Positions 1-10,036 of a stretch of DNA of 39,077 bases are shown piece after piece. Location: assembly GCA_949289295.1 (NCBI GenBank), contig CASENM010000007.1:1-39077 (forward strand), in the 5' to 3' direction. The position numbers and the translations under genes were made by a program. The number at the start of each line of letters is the position of its first letter. Within the stretch, counting starts at the first letter, position 1. The notes below the pieces were generated by a model. The model saw nothing but the letters and a program-made list of their open reading frames with translations, did no database searches and was not told the origin of the DNA. Source of the stretch: an uncultured Bacteroides sp. Its GTDB lineage: Bacteria; Bacteroidota; Bacteroidia; Bacteroidales; Bacteroidaceae.

Positions 1-60
1 AAGCTCCGCCGCGCCGATGGTACTGCATTCCTTGTGGGAGAGTAGGTCGCCGCCGTATTT
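1..60 (+). rRNA. rrf: 5S ribosomal RNA, 3' end (partial)
   Basis: The window opens inside a 5S rRNA gene. Visible are the conserved CGCCGATGGTACTGC segment, the GGGAGAGTAGGTCGCCGCC strand of the 3' half, and a strong intrinsic terminator directly downstream. The 5' half lies outside the window, so closure of the terminal helix cannot be checked and the exact 3' end (about 55-62) is uncertain. It is presumably the last gene of an rRNA operon read on the plus strand. Confidence 0.9.
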
Positions 61-67
61 GCTGAGG

Positions 68-105
68 GTCCCCCCGTCCGATGAAGGACGGGGGGACTTT
101 TTTTT
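68..105 (+). terminator. Intrinsic terminator of the rRNA operon
   Basis: A perfect 12-bp GC-rich stem (68-79 with 86-97, including six C opposite six G), a 6-nt loop and a run of eight T (98-105). It follows the 5S gene immediately and is a textbook Rho-independent terminator. A spurious open frame starts inside its loop and runs on into the insertion-sequence remnant. Confidence 0.95.
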
Positions 106-140
106 CGTTTCCACGTCTGCGCCACGCACGAGACGGTTCT

Positions 141-461
141 GAGATAACGGGCGTGGAACAGAGTCCGATAGGGATCCGTATTCATCTCGACGAGTTAATG
201 AATGCGAGATTGTCGTCCGATGCTAATTTTGAATTCAAAGGTTTTATGGAGGCTGTGAATGTGACCGATTTCCCGATACGCGACCATAAGGTCATACTGG
301 TTATACGTCGCCGCAGGTGGACCGACCTGCGCGCGGGCAAGAGTTTCTGCCTTCCGGTCAGCCTTGATATCGCCTGCAAAGGCATCCGTTATTCTAGGGA
401 GTTCGGGACTTTTTTTAAAGAGACGTATGGAAACATCCCCTGTGACCTGCCGTACGCTTGA
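141..461 (+). pseudogene. ISAon1-type transposase N-terminal protein, 5'-truncated
   Basis: This stretch resembles the short first ORF of ISAon1-type elements. It contains GVEQSPIG, then VTDFPIRDHKVIL followed by an RRRRW motif, and ends with an FGTFFKETYGNIPCD-like tail. The open frame extends upstream to 81, but those residues are read from the rRNA terminator and junk, so the native N-terminus has been lost. The frame closes at 461 and overlaps the next ORF, which is in the +1 frame; such an overlap appears usual for this family (from memory). Probably not expressed as a functional protein. Confidence 0.65.
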
Positions 462-1416
462 AATATTCTACCACATAAACGCACATACCTTTGAGAAGCA
501 GTACAAGGAAACGCTGGGCGGTTTCCGCGACTGGGACCAGCTCGACCATGCCGATTCATGGCTGTTGTTTCCCGAAAACATAGGGTTGCATCTTGCCATA
601 GACGAGTCTTCCCTGTCCAATGGAGAGTTGTATACGTTTGTCACCAACCGTGCCGGCATACGAGTGAGGGAAGCTTGGTGGCGGTCGTTTCCGGCACGAA
701 ACCGGAAGAGGTTATACAGGTGTTGAAACGGACAGATGAGGAGGAGCGCATGAAAGTGGAGGAGGTGACCATCGACCTCTTCGATTCGATGCGTAAGACT
801 GTTTCTGTCGCATTTCCGAAAGCTCAAAGGGTGACAGACCGTTTCCATATCCAGAAATTGGCCTGCGATGCTGTACAGGAAATCCGTGTGGCTACCGTTG
901 GGATGCCTTGCAGCAAAGCAATGAAGAGGTGGAAGAGTGCAGACAAACGGGAAGGCCCTATGTGCCGTTCCGCTTTTCCAATGGGGATACGCGTCCGGAA
1001 TTGCTTGTCAGAAGCCGTTACCTCCTGTTCAAATCAGCGGACAAGTGGACGGAAAGGCAGAAGGAAAGGGCTGAAATCCTCTTCGGGGAGTATCCTGACA
1101 TCAAAACGGCTTATGGCCTGTCTCATTCATTAAGAATGATATTCTCAAAGAATACCATCAAGGATGCCGCACGGTTGTGCATGGCAAGATGGTACAACAG
1201 GGTGGATGATTCAAGAATGAAACAGTTCAATGTCATTGCCGCGATATTCTACGAACATTACGATGAGATTCTGAACTTCTACAACAATCGCTCATTAAAT
1301 GCGGCTGCCGAATCATTTAATGTCAAAATCAAACTCTTCAGGGCGAACCTGCATGGAGTCGTAGACAAAAGTTCTTCCTCTCCAGAATCCCCATGTTGTA
1401 TGGTTATCCCCACTGA
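427..1416 (+). pseudogene. ISL3-like DDE transposase, three frameshifts
   Basis: Starting at an ATG at 427 that overlaps the first ORF, homology passes through three frames. Frame 1 covers the IDESSLSNGELYTFVTN block (to about 665). Frame 3 covers GSLVAVVSGTKPEEV through TDRFHIQKLACDAVQEIRV (about 670-888). Frame 2 covers DALQQSNEEVEE through AAESFNVKIK (about 890-1368). Frame 1 resumes for FFLSRIPMLYGYPH and a TGA at 1414-1416. Each shift is explained by one missing base, near 665, 888 (a G in GTGGCT) and 1366 (an A in ACAAAAG). These are clear decay marks. Neighbouring genes are intact, which argues against general sequencing error. Confidence 0.8.
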
Positions 1417-1463
1417 TTTTCTACTGCTCCGAAGTTAGGGCTTGCCCGATTTTTTGAAGATAC

Positions 1464-1499
1464 AAAAAAGACCATCTCAAAGTTTATTTGAGACAGCCT
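1464..1499 (-). terminator. Intrinsic terminator of the tRNA-Asn transcript
   Basis: On the minus strand a 13-bp stem (1499-1487 with 1481-1469, three G-U pairs) closes a 5-nt loop and is followed by six T (1469-1464). It lies 8 bases beyond the last tRNA-Asn gene. Its arm TTTGAGACAGCCTC on the plus strand (1487-1500) is identical to the right end of the MITE-like element at 20245-20258. Confidence 0.85.
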
Positions 1500-1506
1500 C
1501 TTTCTG

Positions 1507-1580
1507 CTCTTCAGGTTGGACTTGAACCAACGACCCTCTGATTAACAGTCAGATGCTCTAACCGACTGAGCTACTGAAGA
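1507..1580 (-). tRNA. tRNA-Asn(GUU), copy 3 in transcription order
   Basis: A 74-nt cloverleaf on the minus strand: a 7-bp acceptor TCTTCAG/CTGAAGA with discriminator G, D stem GCTC/GAGC, anticodon arm TCTGA-CTGTTAA-TCAGA giving anticodon GTT, and T arm GTTGG-TTCAAGT-CCAAC. CCA is not encoded. The sequence is identical to the two copies upstream. Confidence 0.97.
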
Positions 1581-1610
1581 AAGTTATGAAAACAAGTTTT
1601 TTTAAGAAAG

Positions 1611-1684
1611 CTCTTCAGGTTGGACTTGAACCAACGACCCTCTGATTAACAGTCAGATGCTCTAACCGACTGAGCTACTGAAGA
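1611..1684 (-). tRNA. tRNA-Asn(GUU), copy 2
   Basis: Identical 74-nt cloverleaf with anticodon GTT at the same loop position. The spacers on its two sides (1581-1610 and 1685-1713) are the same sequence apart from one T in a T-run, so whole gene-plus-spacer units of about 104 bases were duplicated in tandem. Confidence 0.97.
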
Positions 1685-1713
1685 AAGTTATGAAAACAAG
1701 TTTTTTAAGAAAG

Positions 1714-1787
1714 CTCTTCAGGTTGGACTTGAACCAACGACCCTCTGATTAACAGTCAGATGCTCTAACCGACTGAGCTACTGAAGA
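1714..1787 (-). tRNA. tRNA-Asn(GUU), copy 1 (promoter-proximal)
   Basis: First gene of the minus-strand tRNA transcript, identical in sequence to the other two copies. A good Bacteroides-type promoter box lies 21 bases upstream (1808-1816). Confidence 0.97.
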
Positions 1788-1807
1788 AGGTTTTTCTTAA
1801 ATGCGTG

Positions 1808-1839
1808 GCAAAGGTAGCAGGTTATTTTGAATTATGCAA
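1808..1839 (-). promoter_or_regulatory. Promoter of the tRNA-Asn cluster
   Basis: On the minus strand TTG (1839-1837), 20 bases, then TACCTTTGC (1816-1808). This matches the Bacteroides primary sigma consensus TTTG-N19-21-TAnnTTTG. The expected start of transcription is about 1800, just ahead of the first tRNA. Confidence 0.8.
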
Positions 1840-2065
1840 CATCTTTGGAGAAAAAATGAAGTTTTTTTTGAAATTAGCTGTTGTTTGTGCTCTTGAAACA
1901 GTTTTCATTGGGTTTTTATCGATTTTTCGGATAGGGTACGGGTATAATCAAAATAGCTTTCGGGAATATAGAAACAAATTAAGTTAAATATTGGTGTTGC
2001 TCTACAAAGATAAGGCGAATAATGTGTTTATTTGCGGTTTGAAATTTTAGAAAACATTGAAAGAT

Positions 2066-3763
2066 ATGAACTCAAAGAAACTGTTGGCCGGATTTTTCGT
2101 CATATTGTTAGGCTTAGGACTTTTCAGCTTTAAGGGAGATGACAGGAATTTTCAGATTGCTAAAAATTTGGATTTGTTTAATGCCATATTCAAGGAATTG
2201 GATATGTTTTATGTAGACACTATCAATCCGGAGGAAATGATTCAGAACGGTGTGGAAGGAATGTTGGCACTTACCGACCCCTATACGGAGTATTATCCGG
2301 AGGAAGAAGTAAGCAGTTTGAAAGAAATGACCACCGGAAAATATGGAGGTATCGGCGCTGCTATCCGCTATTATGAGGCGAAAGACCGTATTGCCGTCAT
2401 CGAGCCTACAGAAGGAATGCCGGCGGCCGAAGCTGGAGTGAAAGCAGGTGACATAATTCTTTCGGTAGGAGGAAAGGAAATGGTACGCGGCGATATGAAG
2501 CCTCAGGAGTTCTCGTCGAAAGTGAGCGAGGCATTGAGGGGCGAGCCGGGCACTTCGTTCATTTTGAAAGTGCTTCGTCCGCAGAAAAATGACAGCACCG
2601 TCCTCGAATTCAAAATTACTCGCAAGAATATCCGTACGAATCCGATACCTTATTTCGGTATGGTGCGCGACAGTATCGGTTATCTGGCTTTGTCTAGTTT
2701 CACAGAAAACAGTGCAAAGGATTTCAAGAAAGCGTTCATTGAACTGAAGCAGAAAGGGGCTACTTCCATCATCATTGATTTGCGAGACAATGGGGGGGGC
2801 TCCTTGTCGGAGGCTGTGGACATCGTCAATCTGTTCGTTCCGAAAGGGCAGGAAATTGTTGTGACGAAAGGAAAATTGAAACAGGGACAGGGATCATTTA
2901 AGACACAGTCAGAGCCTGTGGATACACAAATCCCCATCGCTGTATTGGTTAATGGGGCAACAGCTTCAGCCTCAGAGATTGTAAGCGGTTCCATGCAGGA
3001 TCTTGACCGGGCTGTTGTCATCGGAACCCGGACATTCGGAAAAGGACTCGTACAGACCATTCGTCCCTTGCCCTACAACGGTTCACTGAAAGTAACCACT
3101 TCCAAATACTACATCCCCAGCGGACGTTGCATACAGGCCATTGATTATGCCAAGAAAAATGCTGACGGTTCGGTGGCACGTATACCGGACAGTCTGACAC
3201 ACGTGTTTCACACTGCGGCAGGTCGTGAGGTACGTGACGGGGGGGGCATCCGTCCGGACATTGAAGTAAAAGGTGACAGGATTCCGAATATTGTATTCTA
3301 CCTGATGAACGATGATTTAATTTTCGATTACGCGACCCAATACTGTTGGGATCATCCTACACTGGCTTCTGTAGACGCTTTCGAACTGACGGATGCGGAT
3401 TATGAAAATTTCAAGAAGCTGGTGAAGTCACGGGACTTCACCTACGACAGGCAGAGCGAGAAGCTTTTGAAAAATCTGAAAGAAGTGGCTGAGTTCGAAG
3501 GATATATGGACGAAGCTTCTGAAGAGTTCAAGGCATTGGAAAAGAAACTTAACCATAACTTGGATAGGGATCTGGATGTGTTTGCAACCTCCATCAAAGA
3601 ATATATTTCGCAAGAAATCGTTACTCGTTATTTTTATCAACGGGGAGCTGTCATGGAGCGTTTGAAAGATGATGATAACCTGAAAAAAGCAATCGAAGTT
3701 CTTGCTGACAGGGAGCAATACCGACGCATTCTGTCCGCCTCTGTGAAAAAGTCAGAACAATAA
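2066..3763 (+). CDS. S41 family C-terminal processing peptidase (CtpA/Prc type)
   Basis: A 565-residue serine protease that cleaves proteins near their C-termini in the periplasm or at the inner membrane. The N-terminus carries one hydrophobic signal or anchor segment (about 6-22). A PDZ domain follows (about 93-175, with GGIGAA and GVKAGDIILSVGG), then the S41 catalytic domain. In the ATASASEIVSG block Ser301 is the likely nucleophile, and Lys326 in GTRTFGKGLV the likely general base; their 25-residue spacing matches Prc. ATG 2066 is preferred over an in-frame TTG at 2057 because the signal segment begins right after it. Two runs of eight G occur in the coding sequence, at 2792-2799 and 3239-3246. 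The gene stands alone and ends at a terminator. Confidence 0.93.
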   Translation: MNSKKLLAGFFVILLGLGLFSFKGDDRNFQIAKNLDLFNAIFKELDMFYVDTINPEEMIQNGVEGMLALTDPYTEYYPEEEVSSLKEMTTGKYGGIGAAIRYYEAKDRIAVIEPTEGMPAAEAGVKAGDIILSVGGKEMVRGDMKPQEFSSKVSEALRGEPGTSFILKVLRPQKNDSTVLEFKITRKNIRTNPIPYFGMVRDSIGYLALSSFTENSAKDFKKAFIELKQKGATSIIIDLRDNGGGSLSEAVDIVNLFVPKGQEIVVTKGKLKQGQGSFKTQSEPVDTQIPIAVLVNGATASASEIVSGSMQDLDRAVVIGTRTFGKGLVQTIRPLPYNGSLKVTTSKYYIPSGRCIQAIDYAKKNADGSVARIPDSLTHVFHTAAGREVRDGGGIRPDIEVKGDRIPNIVFYLMNDDLIFDYATQYCWDHPTLASVDAFELTDADYENFKKLVKSRDFTYDRQSEKLLKNLKEVAEFEGYMDEASEEFKALEKKLNHNLDRDLDVFATSIKEYISQEIVTRYFYQRGAVMERLKDDDNLKKAIEVLADREQYRRILSASVKKSEQ

Positions 3764-3767
3764 AAGA

Positions 3768-3823
3768 AAAAGAGTGCGGAAACGCGGGCTTCAGATGAAT
3801 TGCACCGCATTTCCGCACTCTTT
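3768..3823. terminator. Bidirectional terminator between convergent genes
   Basis: AAAGAGTGCGGAAA (from about 3768) pairs with TTTCCGCACTCTTT (3810-3823). A-rich sequence precedes and T-rich sequence follows the stem, so it can serve both the plus-strand protease gene and the minus-strand beta-galactosidase gene. The loop is about 28 nt. Confidence 0.85.
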
Positions 3824-3848
3824 GTATACCAATTCCTTTTTGCAGGCT

Positions 3849-6974
<3,126 letters not shown>

Positions 6975-7002
6975 TTATTAAGTTCTTGAAAATGTTTTTC
7001 TC

Positions 7003-7941
7003 TCATTCAACTACCCAGTTCTGGTTATATGGTATGGTAACTCTCGGATTATAATGCATTTCCACTTTGTCGGGTATGCGGATAATATATTCCTTATTTG
7101 TATGGTTGGGTAAAGAAAAATCCCTTATCCAAGGATTCATGCTCCGCAGCAGGCTGAAGGAGATGCCTTGGCTTTTTGCGAACCGGGGCAGATCTGTAAT
7201 GGTTTTCGTCACTCTTACTGTATGATAAGGTATGGGAGGATACAGGTCGCTGGCCCGGAGTCTGAAACCGAATTTCTTGGGGTCGGCAAGCATGATTTTT
7301 GCAGCCAGAATGCGGTAGACATAACGTGCTGTTTCTTCTACCAGATATAGGTCGAGCGCATTTTCCGTATATTGCCGGTCTTGCTGACGGGCTATTCGTC
7401 CTTGTCCGGCATTGTATGAAGCGGCCACAGTTTCCCAATTTCCGAATTTTGCGTATGCTTGTTGCAGGTACTTGCATGCGGCTCGTGTCGACTTCTCTAC
7501 ATCGTAGCGTTCATCCACATGACTGTTCACTTCCAGTCCGAAATCCTTGGCTGTTTCCGGCATGAACTGCCATAATCCGGCCGCACCCGCATGTGAGCGG
7601 GCCAGTGGATTGAGATTGCTTTCGATAGCCATCAGATATTTGAAATCTTCCGGTACATTATATTCTTTCAAGATAGGTTCCACGATGGGAAAATAACGGT
7701 TGGCTCGTTTGATGATTTGCAGAGAGGTGCTGTGCATATAGGTGAATGCCATCAGTTCACGGTCCATTCGCTCGTGTCGGTCATATCGGGTCAAGTCGAT
7801 GGGAACTCCACAAAACATTACCGTATCGGGTATTTCAATGCAACTGTAGTCGTTTTTTTTCTGTGTGAAGCTCATGAATCCTAAGGCCAGTATGGCCAAC
7901 AGCGAGAAACAGAGACAGACATGCAAATAATGTTTTTTCAT
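7003..7941 (-). CDS. Lytic transglycosylase, SLT domain (MltD-like)
   Basis: A 312-residue murein lytic transglycosylase that cuts glycan strands of peptidoglycan and leaves 1,6-anhydromuramic ends. The N-terminal hydrophobic stretch (about 7-24) acts as signal or anchor. The SLT domain runs from about 95 to 215, with catalytic Glu107 in AIESNLNPLARSHAGAAGLWQF and the later ASYNAGQGRI block. The C-terminal segment (about 235-305, VRVTKTITDLPRFAKSQGIS and following) looks like a degenerate LysM-type wall-binding region. The gene starts 8 bases after the small secreted protein gene, so the two are co-transcribed. Confidence 0.92.
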   Translation of the reverse strand: MKKHYLHVCLCFSLLAILALGFMSFTQKKNDYSCIEIPDTVMFCGVPIDLTRYDRHERMDRELMAFTYMHSTSLQIIKRANRYFPIVEPILKEYNVPEDFKYLMAIESNLNPLARSHAGAAGLWQFMPETAKDFGLEVNSHVDERYDVEKSTRAACKYLQQAYAKFGNWETVAASYNAGQGRIARQQDRQYTENALDLYLVEETARYVYRILAAKIMLADPKKFGFRLRASDLYPPIPYHTVRVTKTITDLPRFAKSQGISFSLLRSMNPWIRDFSLPNHTNKEYIIRIPDKVEMHYNPRVTIPYNQNWVVE

Positions 7942-7949
7942 ATCTTCAT

Positions 7950-8423
7950 TTAATCTTCCAATTTAAAACTTTTCAGCATGATTCCCGGCAAAGTGTCATC
8001 TTGCTCCTTATATACGACAGACACGTAGAATCCACAGCTACCGTCCTTTGCCAGGAGATAGCTGTAGACACAAAAATCGGTATCACACTGACCGTTGAGT
8101 TTTACGCCATAAAATTGTGGCAGCTCGAAAGACTCTACATCCGTTTGTCCGCCCACTTCATCATCGGTTGCTATGGCTTTCAGTTCGCCGGACAATTCTT
8201 CACGATTCAGCCCTTCTCCTTCCAACAGTTCAACTGTTATATAATAGGTAGGATTGCTGGCGATATATCCTTCAGCCGAGTCGTCTTCCGTTACAATGTC
8301 AGAAGGGGCTTTGAAAGAAACGTTAAAAGCAGTCCACTCGATAGTTTTCAGTTCTTGCGATTGTCCGGAAACCGTTCCCAGACATAGCGCAGACATTATG
8401 GAGGCTACAAACAGTTTGTTCAT
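7950..8423 (-). CDS. Small secreted protein of unknown function
   Basis: A 157-residue protein with a clear signal peptide (residues about 1-20, ending TVSG-Q) and a mature part rich in acidic residues and beta-strand patterns. Three cysteines (in GQCDTDFCVYS and DGSCGFY) could form disulfides. I do not recognise the family. The start codon overlaps the stop of the upstream DUF2007 gene (ATGA), and the lytic transglycosylase follows 8 bases later, so it belongs to an operon that suggests an envelope role. The function is not known. Confidence 0.85.
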   Translation of the reverse strand: MNKLFVASIMSALCLGTVSGQSQELKTIEWTAFNVSFKAPSDIVTEDDSAEGYIASNPTYYITVELLEGEGLNREELSGELKAIATDDEVGGQTDVESFELPQFYGVKLNGQCDTDFCVYSYLLAKDGSCGFYVSVVYKEQDDTLPGIMLKSFKLED

Positions 8424-8650
8424 GATTTTCTTTCGGCAACAACTTTTTTGGCGTACACTTCTTCTTCCTTATTTACTAACACCAACACACATCCTCCTGT
8501 GCCGGAATAAGGGGAAGTGACAACTGACAATGTTTCATCTTTCAACATGGCATCTACTCCGGCCGATGCCAACAAGCCTTTTACCAGTTCGGCTTCCCAG
8601 AGGTCTCCTCTGAAAACTTCTACCAATGAATCATAATCTTTCGCTTCCAT
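8420..8650 (-). CDS. DUF2007-type small protein
   Basis: A 76-residue cytoplasmic protein matching the DUF2007 pattern: an opening VEVFRGDLWEAELVKGLLASAG helix, then a strand with GGCVLVLVNKEEEVYAKKVV. Such proteins are small ferredoxin-fold units, sometimes called putative signal transducers, without proven function. It is the first gene of the minus-strand run and overlaps the next gene by four bases. A promoter-like box lies at 8687-8694. Confidence 0.85.
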   Translation of the reverse strand: MEAKDYDSLVEVFRGDLWEAELVKGLLASAGVDAMLKDETLSVVTSPYSGTGGCVLVLVNKEEEVYAKKVVAERKS

Positions 8651-8686
8651 AGTTATCGCTTTTTAATGAGTCATATATTATATGCT

Positions 8687-8694
8687 CAAAGTTA
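8687..8694 (-). promoter_or_regulatory. -7 box for the DUF2007-led operon
   Basis: TAACTTTG on the minus strand matches TAnnTTTG, 37 bases upstream of the first start codon. No good -33 element is seen, so confidence is moderate. Confidence 0.5.
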
Positions 8695-8816
8695 ACAAAG
8701 TTTTTTAGAATCCGGATATTTCAGGCGGATATTTTTAAACAGTTTTGGTAGAAGTATGGTTTGTTTTTGTTGCGGATAACTCCTGTCAGGTTTTCCTTGC
8801 AGGACGATCCGGAACG

Positions 8817-8859
8817 CAAAAAGAGGAGCATGTCGTTCATTTTCTGACACGTTCCTCTT
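8817..8859 (-). terminator. Terminator downstream of rubredoxin
   Basis: On the minus strand AAGAGGAACGTGTC (8859-8846) pairs with GACATGCTCCTCTT (8834-8821), with one mismatch and one G-U pair, and is followed by further T. It sits 70 bases past the rubredoxin stop codon. Confidence 0.75.
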
Positions 8860-8929
8860 CCTATGTCCTATCTTGTCTTTTCAGATGTCCCTTCCTTTCA
8901 TGGGAAAAAGACATGCGACACTTTGAGTC

Positions 8930-9094
8930 TTATTCTTCAACTGGCTGGAAATCATCTTTTCCTACGCCGCATACGGGGCAAACCCAATCTTCCGGAAGAT
9001 CTTCAAAAGCGATTCCAGGAGCGATACCGGCATCCGGATCGCCTACTTCAGGATCGTACACCCAATCACAAACCGTACAAACATATTTTTTCAT
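8930..9094 (-). CDS. Rubredoxin
   Basis: A 54-residue single-iron electron carrier. The minus strand encodes [16 protein letters not shown] at the start and [16 protein letters not shown] near the end. These are the two CxxC iron-binding knuckles (Cys6, Cys9, Cys39, Cys42) with the typical aromatic residues (Tyr4, Trp11, Tyr13, Trp38). The full length is exactly that of classical rubredoxins. It probably passes electrons to oxygen- or peroxide-reducing enzymes in this anaerobe, but no partner enzyme is nearby. It has its own promoter box and terminator, so it is monocistronic. Plus-strand frames across the same bases are shadows. Confidence 0.96.
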   Translation of the reverse strand: MKKYVCTVCDWVYDPEVGDPDAGIAPGIAFEDLPEDWVCPVCGVGKDDFQPVEE

Positions 9095-9142
9095 AATCTG
9101 TTTTGTTTAGAAATTAGTATTAATGGTTATTTAAATCAATAA

Positions 9143-9150
9143 CAAATATA
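9143..9150 (-). promoter_or_regulatory. -7 box of the rubredoxin gene
   Basis: TATATTTG on the minus strand, a perfect TAnnTTTG match, 48 bases upstream of the rubredoxin ATG. The -33 region is weak. Confidence 0.6.
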
Positions 9151-9170
9151 AGAAAGAATTTGTTCGGGAA

Positions 9171-9869
9171 CTATCCCAATAACATTTTTTTCAGTTCTTC
9201 AACACCCGCAGAAGCACCTTTGCGGATGACATTGATTTTCCGGTTGGAGTTGACGGCCACATAATTAGGGTCAATCAGATAAACCGGCGTCTCATCAGGG
9301 ACATAATATAAAAGTCCTGCCGCAGGGTAAACGTTGAGCGATGTGCCTATAATGACGAAGATGTCCGCTTTCCTGACATAGTCAATTGCTGTCTCAATCA
9401 TGGGCACGGCTTCACCGAACCATACGATGAACGGGCGGAGTTGGGAGCCGTCGGCAGCTTTGTCGCCCATCTTCACCTTGAATTCTTCCGGCTTCAATTC
9501 TTTGATGTATTTCGGATTGTTCGGCTCCCGGCTTGATGTAACCTTTGTCAGTTCACCATGCAGGTGGATTACGTGATGGCTGCCGGCCCGTTCATGCAGA
9601 TTGTCTACGTTCTGCGTAATGACGGTTACATTGAAGCTTTTTTCGAGTCCGGCCAGCAGAACATGTCCTTGGTTAGGTTTCACGTCGAGCAACTGTTGGC
9701 GGCGGTCATTATAAAAATTGATGACCAGCTCCGGATTGGCCGCATATCCTTCGGGAGTGGCCACTTGTTCCACCGGATAGCGTTCCCATAATCCGCCTGC
9801 ATCGCGGAAAGTGCTGATACCGCTTTCCGCACTCATCCCAGCTCCTGTCAGTACTACCAGATTTTTCAT
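9171..9869 (-). CDS. cobB: Sir2-family NAD-dependent protein deacylase (CobB-like, class III)
   Basis: A 232-residue sirtuin that removes acyl groups from lysines using NAD. It shows GAGMSAESGISTFRD (8-23), the QNVDNLHERAG block (86-96), catalytic His104 in HLHGE, and GTSLNVYPAAGL. Tyr53 and Arg56 in NFYNDRRQQL form the Tyr-x-x-Arg pair typical of desuccinylase/demalonylase sirtuins. The zinc-module cysteines are absent; I see no cysteine anywhere in the protein. ATG 9869 is chosen over a TTG at 9878 because an AGGAGG lies at the right distance (9 bases) from the ATG. Monocistronic. Confidence 0.93.
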   Translation of the reverse strand: MKNLVVLTGAGMSAESGISTFRDAGGLWERYPVEQVATPEGYAANPELVINFYNDRRQQLLDVKPNQGHVLLAGLEKSFNVTVITQNVDNLHERAGSHHVIHLHGELTKVTSSREPNNPKYIKELKPEEFKVKMGDKAADGSQLRPFIVWFGEAVPMIETAIDYVRKADIFVIIGTSLNVYPAAGLLYYVPDETPVYLIDPNYVAVNSNRKINVIRKGASAGVEELKKMLLG

Positions 9870-9903
9870 TGTCTTCAACCTCCTTTCATTTGATTCATTG
9901 CTA

Positions 9904-9911
9904 CAAAATTA
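9904..9911 (-). promoter_or_regulatory. -7 box of the sirtuin gene
   Basis: TAATTTTG on the minus strand fits TAnnTTTG, 35 bases before the chosen ATG. Confidence 0.5.
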
Positions 9912-9988
9912 AAAATAAAACGATTGAAATAAACCGTTTAAATAAGAAAATTTATCAGACAAAATTCCTCAGTCTCATAGAAAAAAGA

Positions 9989-9996
9989 TACCTTTG
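9989..9996 (+). promoter_or_regulatory. -7 box of the FKBP gene pair
   Basis: TACCTTTG followed by C is an exact -7 match, 41 bases upstream of the first FKBP gene. The -33 region is not obvious. Confidence 0.6.
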
Positions 9997-10036
9997 CCGC
10001 GCAAAATATAATAATGTAAAGATTTAAACCTATCGT

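Larger units (their letters stand above)
106..1440 (+). mobile_element. Decayed ISL3-like (ISAon1-type) insertion sequence, left end missing
   Basis: Between the rRNA terminator and the tRNA-Asn cluster lies a transposase region of the two-ORF ISL3/ISAon1 type. The first ORF keeps the DFPIR and RRRW core of the N-terminal protein. The second carries the DDE-type blocks LAIDESSLSNGELYT, TDRFHIQKLACDA and AAESFNVKIK. The left end is gone: no native start codon or left inverted repeat is visible, and recognisable homology begins near 141, only about 35 bases after the rRNA terminator. The right boundary is not defined; GGGCTTGCCC at about 1438-1447 may belong to the right end. Three single-base deletions break the second ORF. 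The element should be immobile. Confidence 0.75.

Noticed and set aside
81-140. Open frame starting at the ATG in the rRNA terminator loop
   Set aside because: The first residues are translated from the terminator and have no similarity to the transposase family; the real N-terminus is missing.
1805-1987. 60-residue plus-strand ORF next to the tRNA promoter
   Set aside because: It overlaps the tRNA-Asn promoter, has no ribosome-binding site, and its hydrophobic stretch comes from AT-rich intergenic sequence.
8745-9110. Plus-strand ORFs of 121 and 77 residues
   Set aside because: They are shadows of the minus-strand rubredoxin gene and its terminator; composition is unlike a protein.
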